Shown piece after piece: positions 17,149-24,571 of a stretch of 64,000 bases of DNA. The number at the start of each line of letters is the position of its first letter. Position 1 is the stretch's first letter. Origin of the DNA: VRUE01 sp036376915. GTDB taxonomy: Bacteria > Actinomycetota > Thermoleophilia > Solirubrobacterales > 70-9. The notes below the pieces were generated by a model. It saw only the letters and a list, made by a program, of their open reading frames with translations, had not been told where the DNA came from and searched no databases. The translations under genes and the position numbers were made by a program. The stretch is taken from the NCBI GenBank assembly GCA_036376915.1, contig DASUZK010000030.1, forward strand, positions 26,938 through 90,937. The letters run 5' to 3'.

Positions 17149-18504
17149 TCAGGTGACGTGCTCGACGATCGCCTCGCCGCCGCGGCCGGGCAGGACCGTT
17201 ATGCCACGGAAGCTCACCTTCTCGTCTTTGGTCCGGCGGGCCCGCAGCTGCGTGCGGGCGAGGATCCGCTCGATCACGATCTTCATCTCGAGCAGCGCGA
17301 AGGACGCGCCGATGCAGCGGCGCACGCCGCCGCCGAAGGGGATCCAGGCGTAGGGCTCCGGCGCCCCCTCGAGGAAGCGCTCGGGACGGAAGGCGAGCGG
17401 GTCGGGCGCATACAGATGGGGGTCGTTCTGCAGGAGCGAGATCGAGGCCGCCAGCTGGGTGCCCGCCTCGAACAGGTAGCCGCCCAGCTTCCGCGGCTCG
17501 GTCGGGGAGCGGAAGACCTCGGTGATCACCGGCCGCACACGGAGGGTCTCCTTGATCACGGCGTCCATGTACTCGCTCGACTCGCCTGCCTTCACCTCGG
17601 CGGCGAGGCGCTCCAGCGCGGCCGGGGTGCGCAGCAACCGCTCGAACGCCCACCCGATCGAGGTCGCGGTCGTCTCGTGGCCGGCCAGCAGGATCGTGAT
17701 CAGCTCGTCGCGCAGCTCCTTGTCGGTCAGCGGGTCTCCGTCCTCGTCGCGAGCGGCGAGCAACAGGCTGAGGATGTCGTCGCGCTCCTCGCGATCGGGG
17801 GCGGCGCGGCGCTGGGCGATCTCCTCGTAGAGGATCTCGTCGACGCGGTCGCGGTTGCGGAGGAAGCGTCCCCACGGGCTGAGCCGGCCGAGGTCCTTCT
17901 GCATCACGAGCAGCAACGGGCTGATCGAGGAGAGGCGCGGCAGGCGCCGCTTCAGCTCGGCGACCCGCTCGGGCTCGGAGACGCCGAAGACCGCGCGGAT
18001 CATCACCTCCAGCGTGATCTCCTGGCCGACGGTGCGTGTGCGGACGGTGTCCCCCGGGCTCCACCCGTCGATCTCGCGGTCGGCGATCTGCGCGATCAGC
18101 TCGGTGTAGTGGGCGATTGCCTGGCCGTGGAAGGCGGGCAGCATCAGCTTCCGCATCCGCATGTGGCGATCGCCGTCGAGCAGCAGCAGCGAGGCCTGCC
18201 CGACGACCGGCTCCATGATCTGCCGCGGCTCGGCGACGTTGTAGTCGGCCGGCTTCCACTTGAACATCTGCTCGACCAGCTCGCGATCGGCGACGTGGAA
18301 CACCTCCCCCGCGATCGAGTCGCTGGTGCGGAAGATGCGGCCGTAGCGATTGCGCATGACCGACCTCGCCGCGAGCGGGCGGGAGATGCCGAACCAGGAT
18401 TGCAGCGGGCCGGGAAGCGTCGGGCCGGGGACCTCCGAGGAGGGCCGAGCCGGAGTGGAATGCGGCGAAGAGGGCTCGGCCTCGGTTGCGATCGGCGCCG
18501 ACAT
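17149..18504 (-). CDS. Cytochrome P450
   Basis: 451 residues. The I-helix motif AGHETTATS, the ExxR of KETLRVRP and the haem-binding loop FGGGVRRCIG are all present. The type is close to CYP102/CYP110-like bacterial fatty-acid or terpenoid hydroxylases, but the substrate cannot be read from sequence. There is no fused reductase and no ferredoxin gene nearby. The start at 18504 lies only 20 bp after the stop of the acylphosphatase-LigD fusion, so the two may be co-transcribed. Confidence 0.94.
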   Translation of the reverse strand: MSAPIATEAEPSSPHSTPARPSSEVPGPTLPGPLQSWFGISRPLAARSVMRNRYGRIFRTSDSIAGEVFHVADRELVEQMFKWKPADYNVAEPRQIMEPVVGQASLLLLDGDRHMRMRKLMLPAFHGQAIAHYTELIAQIADREIDGWSPGDTVRTRTVGQEITLEVMIRAVFGVSEPERVAELKRRLPRLSSISPLLLVMQKDLGRLSPWGRFLRNRDRVDEILYEEIAQRRAAPDREERDDILSLLLAARDEDGDPLTDKELRDELITILLAGHETTATSIGWAFERLLRTPAALERLAAEVKAGESSEYMDAVIKETLRVRPVITEVFRSPTEPRKLGGYLFEAGTQLAASISLLQNDPHLYAPDPLAFRPERFLEGAPEPYAWIPFGGGVRRCIGASFALLEMKIVIERILARTQLRARRTKDEKVSFRGITVLPGRGGEAIVEHVT

Positions 18505-18524
18505 CGTCCCCACGACAGTAACGG

Positions 18525-19256
18525 TCAGCCCGCGGCGAGGAGCTCGTCGAGCGCGATGCCGGTGATGACCGATCGGGGCTGCTCGGCAACCACGTCGGAG
18601 CCCGGATGCGCCTCCTCGTCCCGCCGCTTGATCAACAGCCACTGGGGCTTCTCGCCAGGCCGGGTGCGCTGGAGGGCGAAGCCGCCGCGCAGCTTCTCGC
18701 CGTGCAGGACGAAGACCGCGTGACCGCGCTCCAGGGCCTCCGGCCAGGGCACCCGCCCACCCTGCTCGTAGTGGCCGCGGTCCCAGACGATCACCCCGCC
18801 GCCGTCGGTCGGGCCCTCGAAGGAGTTGTGGGCGAGGTCGTGGTCCCCCACCTGCACCGCGAGCCGTTTCACCGCCGGGTCCATCGAGGGGCCCCTGGGG
18901 ACGGCCCAGGAGCGCATGACTCCCTCGACCTCGAGGCGCAGGTCGAAGTGACGGGCAGTCGCCGCGTGCTCCTGGACGACGAAGGCGCCGGCGCTGACGC
19001 CGCGGACCGCGAACTGCTCGTGGCCTTCGACCTTCTTCCGCTCGACGGATACCTCCTCGACCTGGGCGCCGCGTGGCCCCTCGCGCAGGAACGCGAGCAG
19101 ATCCTCGACGGCGGGCTCGGAACCCTCGGCATGGACGAGGACGCTGCCGTCGTCTTCGTTGCGGATCCAGCCCATCGCTCCGAGCCGCTGCGCCTGCCTC
19201 ACGGTGGCATCCCGGTATCCGACGCCCTGCACCCGGCCGTGGACGACTACCCGCAT
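18525..19256 (-). CDS. Acylphosphatase fused to a LigD-type 3'-phosphoesterase domain
   Basis: 243 residues. Residues about 1-75 are acylphosphatase: VHGRVQGVGYRDAT carries the catalytic Arg, and GWIRNEDDGSV the catalytic Asn. From about residue 90, FVVQEHAATARHFDLRLEVE, MRSWAVPRGPSMDP and VIVWDRGHYE match the 3'-phosphoesterase module of LigD, including the metal-binding H-x-D-x-R triad. LigD PE domains trim 3' phosphates and ribonucleotides in end joining. Here the polymerase and ligase modules are absent. The expected Tyr-containing turn after DH-L and the YGAG motif are altered. The fusion to acylphosphatase is unusual. Confidence 0.88.
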   Translation of the reverse strand: MRVVVHGRVQGVGYRDATVRQAQRLGAMGWIRNEDDGSVLVHAEGSEPAVEDLLAFLREGPRGAQVEEVSVERKKVEGHEQFAVRGVSAGAFVVQEHAATARHFDLRLEVEGVMRSWAVPRGPSMDPAVKRLAVQVGDHDLAHNSFEGPTDGGGVIVWDRGHYEQGGRVPWPEALERGHAVFVLHGEKLRGGFALQRTRPGEKPQWLLIKRRDEEAHPGSDVVAEQPRSVITGIALDELLAAG

Positions 19257-19367
19257 CGCGATCCCGTATTTGCCTGCTCGTCGCGCCAGAGGTCAAAGCT
19301 ACCCCAACCGTTTCCAGAGACTGACCGATCACGCTCCTCGACCGAGCCGCCGTGCGAGGATCTCGCC

Positions 19368-19715
19368 ATGGCCGACGCCAACGAGGGGGCCGTCTACGCA
19401 CTCAACTGGTTCGACGTCGTCGACCGGGAGGAGTACATCGCGTACTCCCGGCGCTCAGCCACTGAGGTGGAGCGCCACGGAGGAAGAGTCGTGGCACTCG
19501 GACGATTCTCCGAGGCGATCCGCGGCGAGGTCGAGCCACGGCAGGTACTGATCCTCGTCGAGTGGAAGAGTCGCGCGCACTTCGACGCCTACCGCGAAGA
19601 CCCGGACTTGGCGGACCTTCATCCCCACCGTGAAGCGGGGGGCGGCAACTACGTCTGGCACCTCTTCGACAAGCTCGACGATCTCCGGCCGCTGCTGAAG
19701 GGCACGAAGGGCTGA
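19368..19715 (+). CDS. DUF1330 family protein
   Basis: 115 residues. Small ferredoxin-like alpha-beta fold with WFDVVDREEYIAYSRRSATEVERHGG and VLILVEWKSRAHFDAYREDP, the usual DUF1330 pattern. GAGGA lies seven bases before the ATG. Divergent from the fusion gene at 18525. The family has no established reaction. It is probably a small dimeric enzyme or binding protein. Confidence 0.82.
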   Translation: MADANEGAVYALNWFDVVDREEYIAYSRRSATEVERHGGRVVALGRFSEAIRGEVEPRQVLILVEWKSRAHFDAYREDPDLADLHPHREAGGGNYVWHLFDKLDDLRPLLKGTKG

Positions 19716-19732
19716 GCCGTACCCGTGACGGG

Positions 19733-19999
19733 CTACCTGACGGCGCGATCCCGGTGCGTGCATCCCGGCCAGCAGCAGGGCCGGCGTTGGCCTTCCTCCA
19801 GCTCTTCCTGCGTCCGGCGAATACGGCGCTCTCGAGTGGCCTGTCGCTTGGCATCCTCGACCCAGCAGATGAACTCGTTGCGCGCCAAGGGCGTGATGTC
19901 CTTCCAGGCATCGAGCGCCGTGGCACTGGCCGTCAACGCCTCCCGCAGATCCGTCGGCAGCGGGTGCACAACTCCACCGGGAACTTGCGTGTTGCCCAC
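19733..19999 (-). CDS. YdeI/OmpD-associated family protein (short form)
   Basis: 88 residues from a GTG. The segments PLARNEFICWVEDAKRQATRERRI and EELEEGQRRPCCWPGC are typical of the C-terminal YdeI/OmpD-associated module (PF13376). Full-length members also carry an N-terminal DUF1801-like or DUF1905 domain, which is absent here. The family is named for resistance to cationic peptides, but the mechanism is unclear. It is convergent with the DUF1330 gene, with 17 bp between. Confidence 0.8.
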   Translation of the reverse strand: MGNTQVPGGVVHPLPTDLREALTASATALDAWKDITPLARNEFICWVEDAKRQATRERRIRRTQEELEEGQRRPCCWPGCTHRDRAVR

Positions 20000-20072
20000 A
20001 GAGCCAATGGTAACCGGCGGCAGCGGGGGCCCTTCCTTGCCTCAAGGTGGCGTCCCGGAGCCCGGAGCAGAG

Positions 20073-21251
20073 CTACGACGAAACGATGCGTACCACCTCG
20101 GGCGCAACGTAGATCCGGGCATTGTGGGAGTCGACGGACCCGGTGTCCTCGAGGATGTCGAGGTCTACGAGGGTTCGTATTGCCGATAGGGCCCCCTGAC
20201 GGGAGAGGTCATAGCGATCTGCGATCTCGCGACCCCTGAGATAAGGGTCTCCGACGAGATCGGCCGCGAGGCGCTCCGCCGCGCCTCTCTTGCCCGCCCG
20301 CTGAACCTCCTCACGCAAGCGCTGCTGCAGGGCAACAAGATCCTCCACCTTGGTCTGAGATGCGGTAGCCGAAGCGGCAACGCCCTCTGCGAAGAAGGCG
20401 ATCCAGCGATCCCAGTCACCGTCGCAACTGAGTGCCAGCAGTTCGTCTTGATACCTGTCGCGGCGCTGCTCGAACCACGGCGACACGACGAGAAGCGGCT
20501 CGCGTATCACCGCTCCCCGGAGCAGCTGGACGATGACCAGCAGCCGGCCCAGCCGCCCGTTGCCATCCGAATATGGGTGAAGCGACTCGAACTGGTAGTG
20601 AGCCATCGCGGTCTGGACAACCGTCGGCAAGGGGGGAGGAGCGGCGATCCAGTTGAGCAATGCTTCGACCTCGGCACGGAGCTGATCGCCCGGCGGAGGG
20701 GGAACGAATCTCGCCTCCTCCAGCGGGCGTCCCGGCGATCCGATCACGACGATGCGGTCGCGAAGGCCGCCTGCGTCCGCCAGCTCCCCGGCGGTGCCCT
20801 GAACCAGCGTGCTCTGAAGCTCGCCGAGCATGCTGAGGGTTAGGGCGCGCTCCTCTGGCCAGGAGAACGCAAGCTCGGCCATCTCCTCGAAGTTCAGGAC
20901 CTCGCGAACCTCTGCAGTCATGTGACGTCGATCCTCTCGATCGGCAGCGAGAACATCCGCAAAGGGCGCATAGGTGCCCTCGAGCGCACTGGTGCTCTGC
21001 GCCTCGCGTCGAAGGGTCGGCCGACGGAGCAAAGCCGGGCGGGGGATGAGGCGAGCGGCTCCGTCGAGACGGGCAAGGGCGGCGGTTGCCGCATTGATCG
21101 TGTTCCAAGTCCCGGTCGACAGCGTCAGCTCAGTTGGGAGGCGAGCGGGCAGGAAGGCCTGCCCCTCGACCATCTCGTGCGTCGCGGGATCGGGTCCCAC
21201 CACAGGCATGAGGCGTCCGATCGGGCTCTGGGAGAGGCGATCAATGTCCAT
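20073..21251 (-). CDS. Fic family protein (AMP-transferase type, class II)
   Basis: 392 residues. The active-site loop HPYSDGNGRLGR matches the Fic motif. The inhibitory helix motif S/T-xxx-E-G is present upstream as TSALEGTY (about residues 89-96), making this a self-inhibited class II Fic protein. The C-terminal 60 residues (REIADRYDLSRQGALSAIRTL) form a winged helix. Fic enzymes transfer AMP to hydroxyl groups of target proteins. The ATG lies inside a TGTCAA/TTGACA palindrome with an embedded TATATAT, suggesting leaderless, autoregulated expression. No separate antitoxin gene is present. Confidence 0.93.
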   Translation of the reverse strand: MDIDRLSQSPIGRLMPVVGPDPATHEMVEGQAFLPARLPTELTLSTGTWNTINAATAALARLDGAARLIPRPALLRRPTLRREAQSTSALEGTYAPFADVLAADREDRRHMTAEVREVLNFEEMAELAFSWPEERALTLSMLGELQSTLVQGTAGELADAGGLRDRIVVIGSPGRPLEEARFVPPPPGDQLRAEVEALLNWIAAPPPLPTVVQTAMAHYQFESLHPYSDGNGRLGRLLVIVQLLRGAVIREPLLVVSPWFEQRRDRYQDELLALSCDGDWDRWIAFFAEGVAASATASQTKVEDLVALQQRLREEVQRAGKRGAAERLAADLVGDPYLRGREIADRYDLSRQGALSAIRTLVDLDILEDTGSVDSHNARIYVAPEVVRIVSS

Positions 21252-21281
21252 GTGTCAAATATATACGGAAAAACTTGACAC
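21252..21281 (-). promoter_or_regulatory. Inverted repeat and -10 element at the fic start
   Basis: GTGTCAA (21252-21258) and TTGACAC (21275-21281) are perfect inverted copies separated by 16 bases that include TATATAT. On the minus strand this places an AT-rich -10 directly before the fic ATG. A third TTGACAC copy lies at 21306-21312, and a short GCCCCG-CA-CGGGGC palindrome at 21284-21297. A repressor bound here would block transcription. The winged helix of Fic itself is one candidate. Confidence 0.55.
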
Positions 21282-21378
21282 TAGCCCCGCACGGGGCAAG
21301 TTCTCTTGACACCCCCGAAGGATCGACATTCAGCCCCGCTCGATACGTCGCGGTCTCCGTAACGGTAGGGCAGCGCCG

Positions 21379-22404
21379 CTACCGGACCAGCTCCAGGACC
21401 CTGCGCTCGACGAGGCTCTGCCGTTGGGGCGTGGCACCGTTTCCCGCGCCGATGCCGGCGAGCTCGATCGTCTTGCCGTCTCGAAACCGATCCAGCACCC
21501 GTGGATCGATATAGGAGCTGCGACAGACGGCCGGGGTGTTGCCGAGCCACTCGGCCACCCGCTTGACCGCTGCTCGGATCGCGCGCTCCCCGCCCCCCTT
21601 CGAGCTCGGTGCCCCCTCGCGTGCCAGCTCGATCGCGGCGAGGACAGTGCCGTGCCAGGTGCGGAAGTCCTTTGCCGAGAACTCTTCCCCAGCCTTCTCC
21701 TGGAGGTAGGCGTTCACGTCCTCGGAGCGAACGTCGCGCCAGGCACCGTCCTCACGGAAGACGAGGAGATCGTCGGGCCCGCTGCGCCTGCGTCGCATCG
21801 CTTCGATGACTTCCCTCACCGCGGGGTCGCGGATCGACTGCACGCGGCGCTGGCCGCTCTTCGCCGGGAAGTCGAAGCTGACCTCCTCGCCGTTTACCGA
21901 GACGTGCTCGCGCAGCACAGTCGCGACCCCGTAGCTCTCATTGGCCTCCGCGTACTCCTCGCCGCCGATCCGGAAGAAGCCGAGGTCGAGCAGCCGCACG
22001 GCGCAGGCCAGCGCCCGCTCGCGCGGCACCCCGTCGCGGGCAAGGTCCTTCTTCACCGCGCGGCGCAGCTTCGGCAAGGTCGAGGCGAACTCGCGCATCG
22101 ACTCGAACTTGTGCTGTGCCGCCCGCAGCTGCCAGCGCTCGTGGTAGAGGTACTGCTTGCGCCCGGCTTCGTCGAGGCCGGTCGCCTGGATGTGGCCGAA
22201 GGGTTCGCCGCAGATCCAGACCTCTCGCCATGCCGGCGGTATCGCGAGCCCGCGAATGCGGGCGAGAGTGTCCTCGTCGGTTACTCGCCCACCTTCGGGA
22301 TCCAGGTAGCTGAAGCCACCTCCGCTGCGACGACGTTGGATGCCGGGGGCCGAGCAGTCCGAGCGCCTGAGTCGCCCCCGCGGGCGAGACTCAGGTCCGC
22401 TCAT
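21379..22404 (-). CDS. DNA topoisomerase IB
   Basis: 341 residues, the poxvirus-like small bacterial type. The N-terminal GGGFSYLDPEGGRVTDED and IPPAWREVWICGEPFGHIQA, and the catalytic Tyr in VCRSSYIDPRVLDRF, are typical; the Arg-Lys-Arg-His pentad is represented by KSGQRRVQSI and FRTWHGT. It relaxes supercoils without ATP. Its first codons overlap the end of the YihY gene by 14 bp, and it lies last in the run SDR-DUF892, ADH, YihY, TopIB, so it may be part of the stress operon. Confidence 0.93.
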   Translation of the reverse strand: MSGPESRPRGRLRRSDCSAPGIQRRRSGGGFSYLDPEGGRVTDEDTLARIRGLAIPPAWREVWICGEPFGHIQATGLDEAGRKQYLYHERWQLRAAQHKFESMREFASTLPKLRRAVKKDLARDGVPRERALACAVRLLDLGFFRIGGEEYAEANESYGVATVLREHVSVNGEEVSFDFPAKSGQRRVQSIRDPAVREVIEAMRRRRSGPDDLLVFREDGAWRDVRSEDVNAYLQEKAGEEFSAKDFRTWHGTVLAAIELAREGAPSSKGGGERAIRAAVKRVAEWLGNTPAVCRSSYIDPRVLDRFRDGKTIELAGIGAGNGATPQRQSLVERRVLELVR

Positions 22405-23323
22405 TCTTCTCGACCCGTCTCTTGTCCTTGGGCTCGTCGCGGGGCTCGAGCTGGATCTCGCGCTCGGCCCGCGGCGTGCCCTCTTCGATCTCCAGGCTGC
22501 GCTCGCGCTCGGCGTTCAGCTGGTGGCCGAAGAGGATCGCCAGGTTGGTGATCCAAAACCAGACCAGCAGGGCGATGAGCCCACCCAGCGTTCCGTAGGT
22601 CTTGTCGTAGGAGCCGAAGTTGGCGACGTAGAGACCGAAGAGTGCCGAGGCGATCGCCCAGATGACGACCGCCACGAGGCTGCCCAGCGTAACCCACCTG
22701 AAGCCACGGAGCTTCACGTTGGGCGAGGCGTAGTAGAGGACGGCGAGCATCAGCAGAAAAGCGCACAGCAGGAGCGGCCACTTGGCGAGATTCCAGACGT
22801 CCACCGCGGTCGAGCCGATCCCAAGCGGCTCGGCGACTGCTTCCACGACCGGTCCGGTGAGGACCAGCGAGAGGGCGATCAATGCGAGCCCGATGACCAT
22901 CGTCAGCGTCACCGCGATCTGCAGTGGCCGCAGCTTCCAGAACGGCCTGCCCTCCGGCGTCTCGTAGATCACGTTGGAGGCGCGAGTAAAGGCCCCCACG
23001 TAGCCCGAGGCCGACCACAGCGCAACCGCGAGACCCAGGACGAAGGTAAACCCGGCGGTACCGCGGTTTTCGGTGAGCGATTCGATCGGCCCGGAGAAGG
23101 TTTCCGCCGCGGAGCCTGGTCCGATCGAGGAGATGATCTCGGTCAGGCTCTCGGTGGTCGACTGGGGATCGCCGAAGAGGCCGATGAGCGAGACCATCGC
23201 GATCAAGGCCGGGAAGAGCGAGAGCAGGCCGTAGTAGGTGAGGGCCGCGGCCCAATCCGCGAGGTTGTCCTCTTTGAACTCTTCGAGGGTCCGCTTGAGC
23301 GTGGCAAAGAGACCCGTGCTCAT
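22391..23323 (-). CDS. YihY/BrkB family membrane protein
   Basis: About 310 residues with six or so membrane segments. The motif DNLADWAAALTYYGLLSLFPAL is the family hallmark (A-A-L-T-Y-Y/F). The C-terminal tail is highly charged and cytoplasmic. The ATG at 23323 is chosen over an upstream TTG because GGAGG lies before it and the TTG lies within the ribosome site. Often called ribonuclease BN in old annotations, but it is a membrane protein of unknown transport role. It follows the ADH gene by 23 bp. Confidence 0.9.
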   Translation of the reverse strand: MSTGLFATLKRTLEEFKEDNLADWAAALTYYGLLSLFPALIAMVSLIGLFGDPQSTTESLTEIISSIGPGSAAETFSGPIESLTENRGTAGFTFVLGLAVALWSASGYVGAFTRASNVIYETPEGRPFWKLRPLQIAVTLTMVIGLALIALSLVLTGPVVEAVAEPLGIGSTAVDVWNLAKWPLLLCAFLLMLAVLYYASPNVKLRGFRWVTLGSLVAVVIWAIASALFGLYVANFGSYDKTYGTLGGLIALLVWFWITNLAILFGHQLNAERERSLEIEEGTPRAEREIQLEPRDEPKDKRRVEKNERT

Positions 23324-23346
23324 CGCGGCGTCTCGCCTCCTCCCAC

Positions 23347-24534
23347 TCAAGGCTTGAGGACGACCTTGATCGCCCCGTCTTCCTTTTTCTGGAACATCGA
23401 GTAGGCACTCGGCGCCTCTGCCAGCGGCAACTGGTGAGTGGTCAGGTCATCGACGCCGAGTGGGTCCTCGTCGCCTTCGAGCAACGGCAGGATCTCGTCG
23501 GTCCAGCGCCTCACGTGGGCTTGGCCCATGCGAATCTGCACGCCCTTGTCGAAGAGCTGCATCATCGGCAGCGGATCTAGCTGGCCGCCGTAGACGCCGG
23601 AGATCGAGATCGTGCCGCCGCGGCGCACCGTGTCGATCGCCTCGAGCAGCGCAGAGAGTCGATCGACCGCTGCCTTTTCGGTCGCCTTGGCCGCGAGCGC
23701 ATCTGGCAGCAGACCGGTCGCCTTCTGAGCGAGCTCAGCGACATGGGCGCCGTGGGCCTCCATGCCGACCGCGTCGATCACGCCGTCGGGCCCGCGCCCG
23801 TCGGTCATCTCCCCGATGACCGCCGGCACGTCCTCATGCTTGGATGAGTCGATCGCCTCCACCCCGTGGCGGCGGGCCATCTCCAGGCGCTCGGGGACCG
23901 AGTCGACGCCGATCACAGTCTCGGCGCCGCGGTGGCGGGCGATCCGTGCGCACATCTGTCCGATCGGCCCGAGCCCGTAGACGGCGACGCTGCCCCCTTT
24001 CGGGATCGCCGCGTACTCCACCGCCTGCCAGGCGGTCGGCAGCACGTCGGAGAGGAAGAGGTAGCGCTCGTCGGGGGCGCCGTTCTCGGGCACCTGGATC
24101 GGGCCGAAGTGGGCTTGCGGCACCCGTAGGTACTCCGCCTGCCCGCCCGGCACCTTGCCATAGAGCTTGGTGTAGCCGAAGAGCGAGGCGCCCTTTTCCT
24201 GCTCGCGGTTCTGGGTGGTCTCGCACTGGGCGAAGAGCTTTTCCCTGCACATCCAGCACTCGCCGCAGGAGATGTTGAAAGGGATCACGACCCGGTCGCC
24301 CTCCTTGATGTGGCTGACCTCCGAGCCGACCTCCTCGACGATCCCCATCGGCTCGTGGCCGAGGACGTCGCCCTCCTCGATGAACATCCCCAGCACCTCA
24401 TAGAGGTGGAGGTCGGAGCCGCAGATCGCAGTCGAAGTGATGCGGACGATCGCGTCGGTCGGCTGCTCGATCCTCGGATCGGGGACCTCGTCGACCCGGA
24501 CGTCGCGCTTGCCGTGGAAAGTGAGCGCCTTCAT
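23347..24534 (-). CDS. Zinc-dependent alcohol/formaldehyde dehydrogenase family protein
   Basis: 395 residues. Catalytic zinc ligands lie in CGSDLH and GHEPMGIVEE. The structural zinc is held by the four-Cys cluster in SCGECWMCREKLFAQC. The NAD site is VYGLGPIGQM. The long form with the LYGKVPGGQAEYLRVP stretch resembles glutathione-independent formaldehyde dehydrogenase. The second gene of a four-gene leftward operon that starts with the SDR-DUF892 fusion, it is likely expressed under general stress, where it could remove toxic aldehydes (inference). Confidence 0.9.
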   Translation of the reverse strand: MKALTFHGKRDVRVDEVPDPRIEQPTDAIVRITSTAICGSDLHLYEVLGMFIEEGDVLGHEPMGIVEEVGSEVSHIKEGDRVVIPFNISCGECWMCREKLFAQCETTQNREQEKGASLFGYTKLYGKVPGGQAEYLRVPQAHFGPIQVPENGAPDERYLFLSDVLPTAWQAVEYAAIPKGGSVAVYGLGPIGQMCARIARHRGAETVIGVDSVPERLEMARRHGVEAIDSSKHEDVPAVIGEMTDGRGPDGVIDAVGMEAHGAHVAELAQKATGLLPDALAAKATEKAAVDRLSALLEAIDTVRRGGTISISGVYGGQLDPLPMMQLFDKGVQIRMGQAHVRRWTDEILPLLEGDEDPLGVDDLTTHQLPLAEAPSAYSMFQKKEDGAIKVVLKP

Positions 24535-24571
24535 CGTCAGCCCTCCTTCCTTCCTTCTCGTTTTCTTGTGC

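Noticed and set aside
22391..23323. Calling the YihY protein ribonuclease BN
   Set aside because: That old name was transferred by error; the protein is an integral membrane protein without a nuclease motif.
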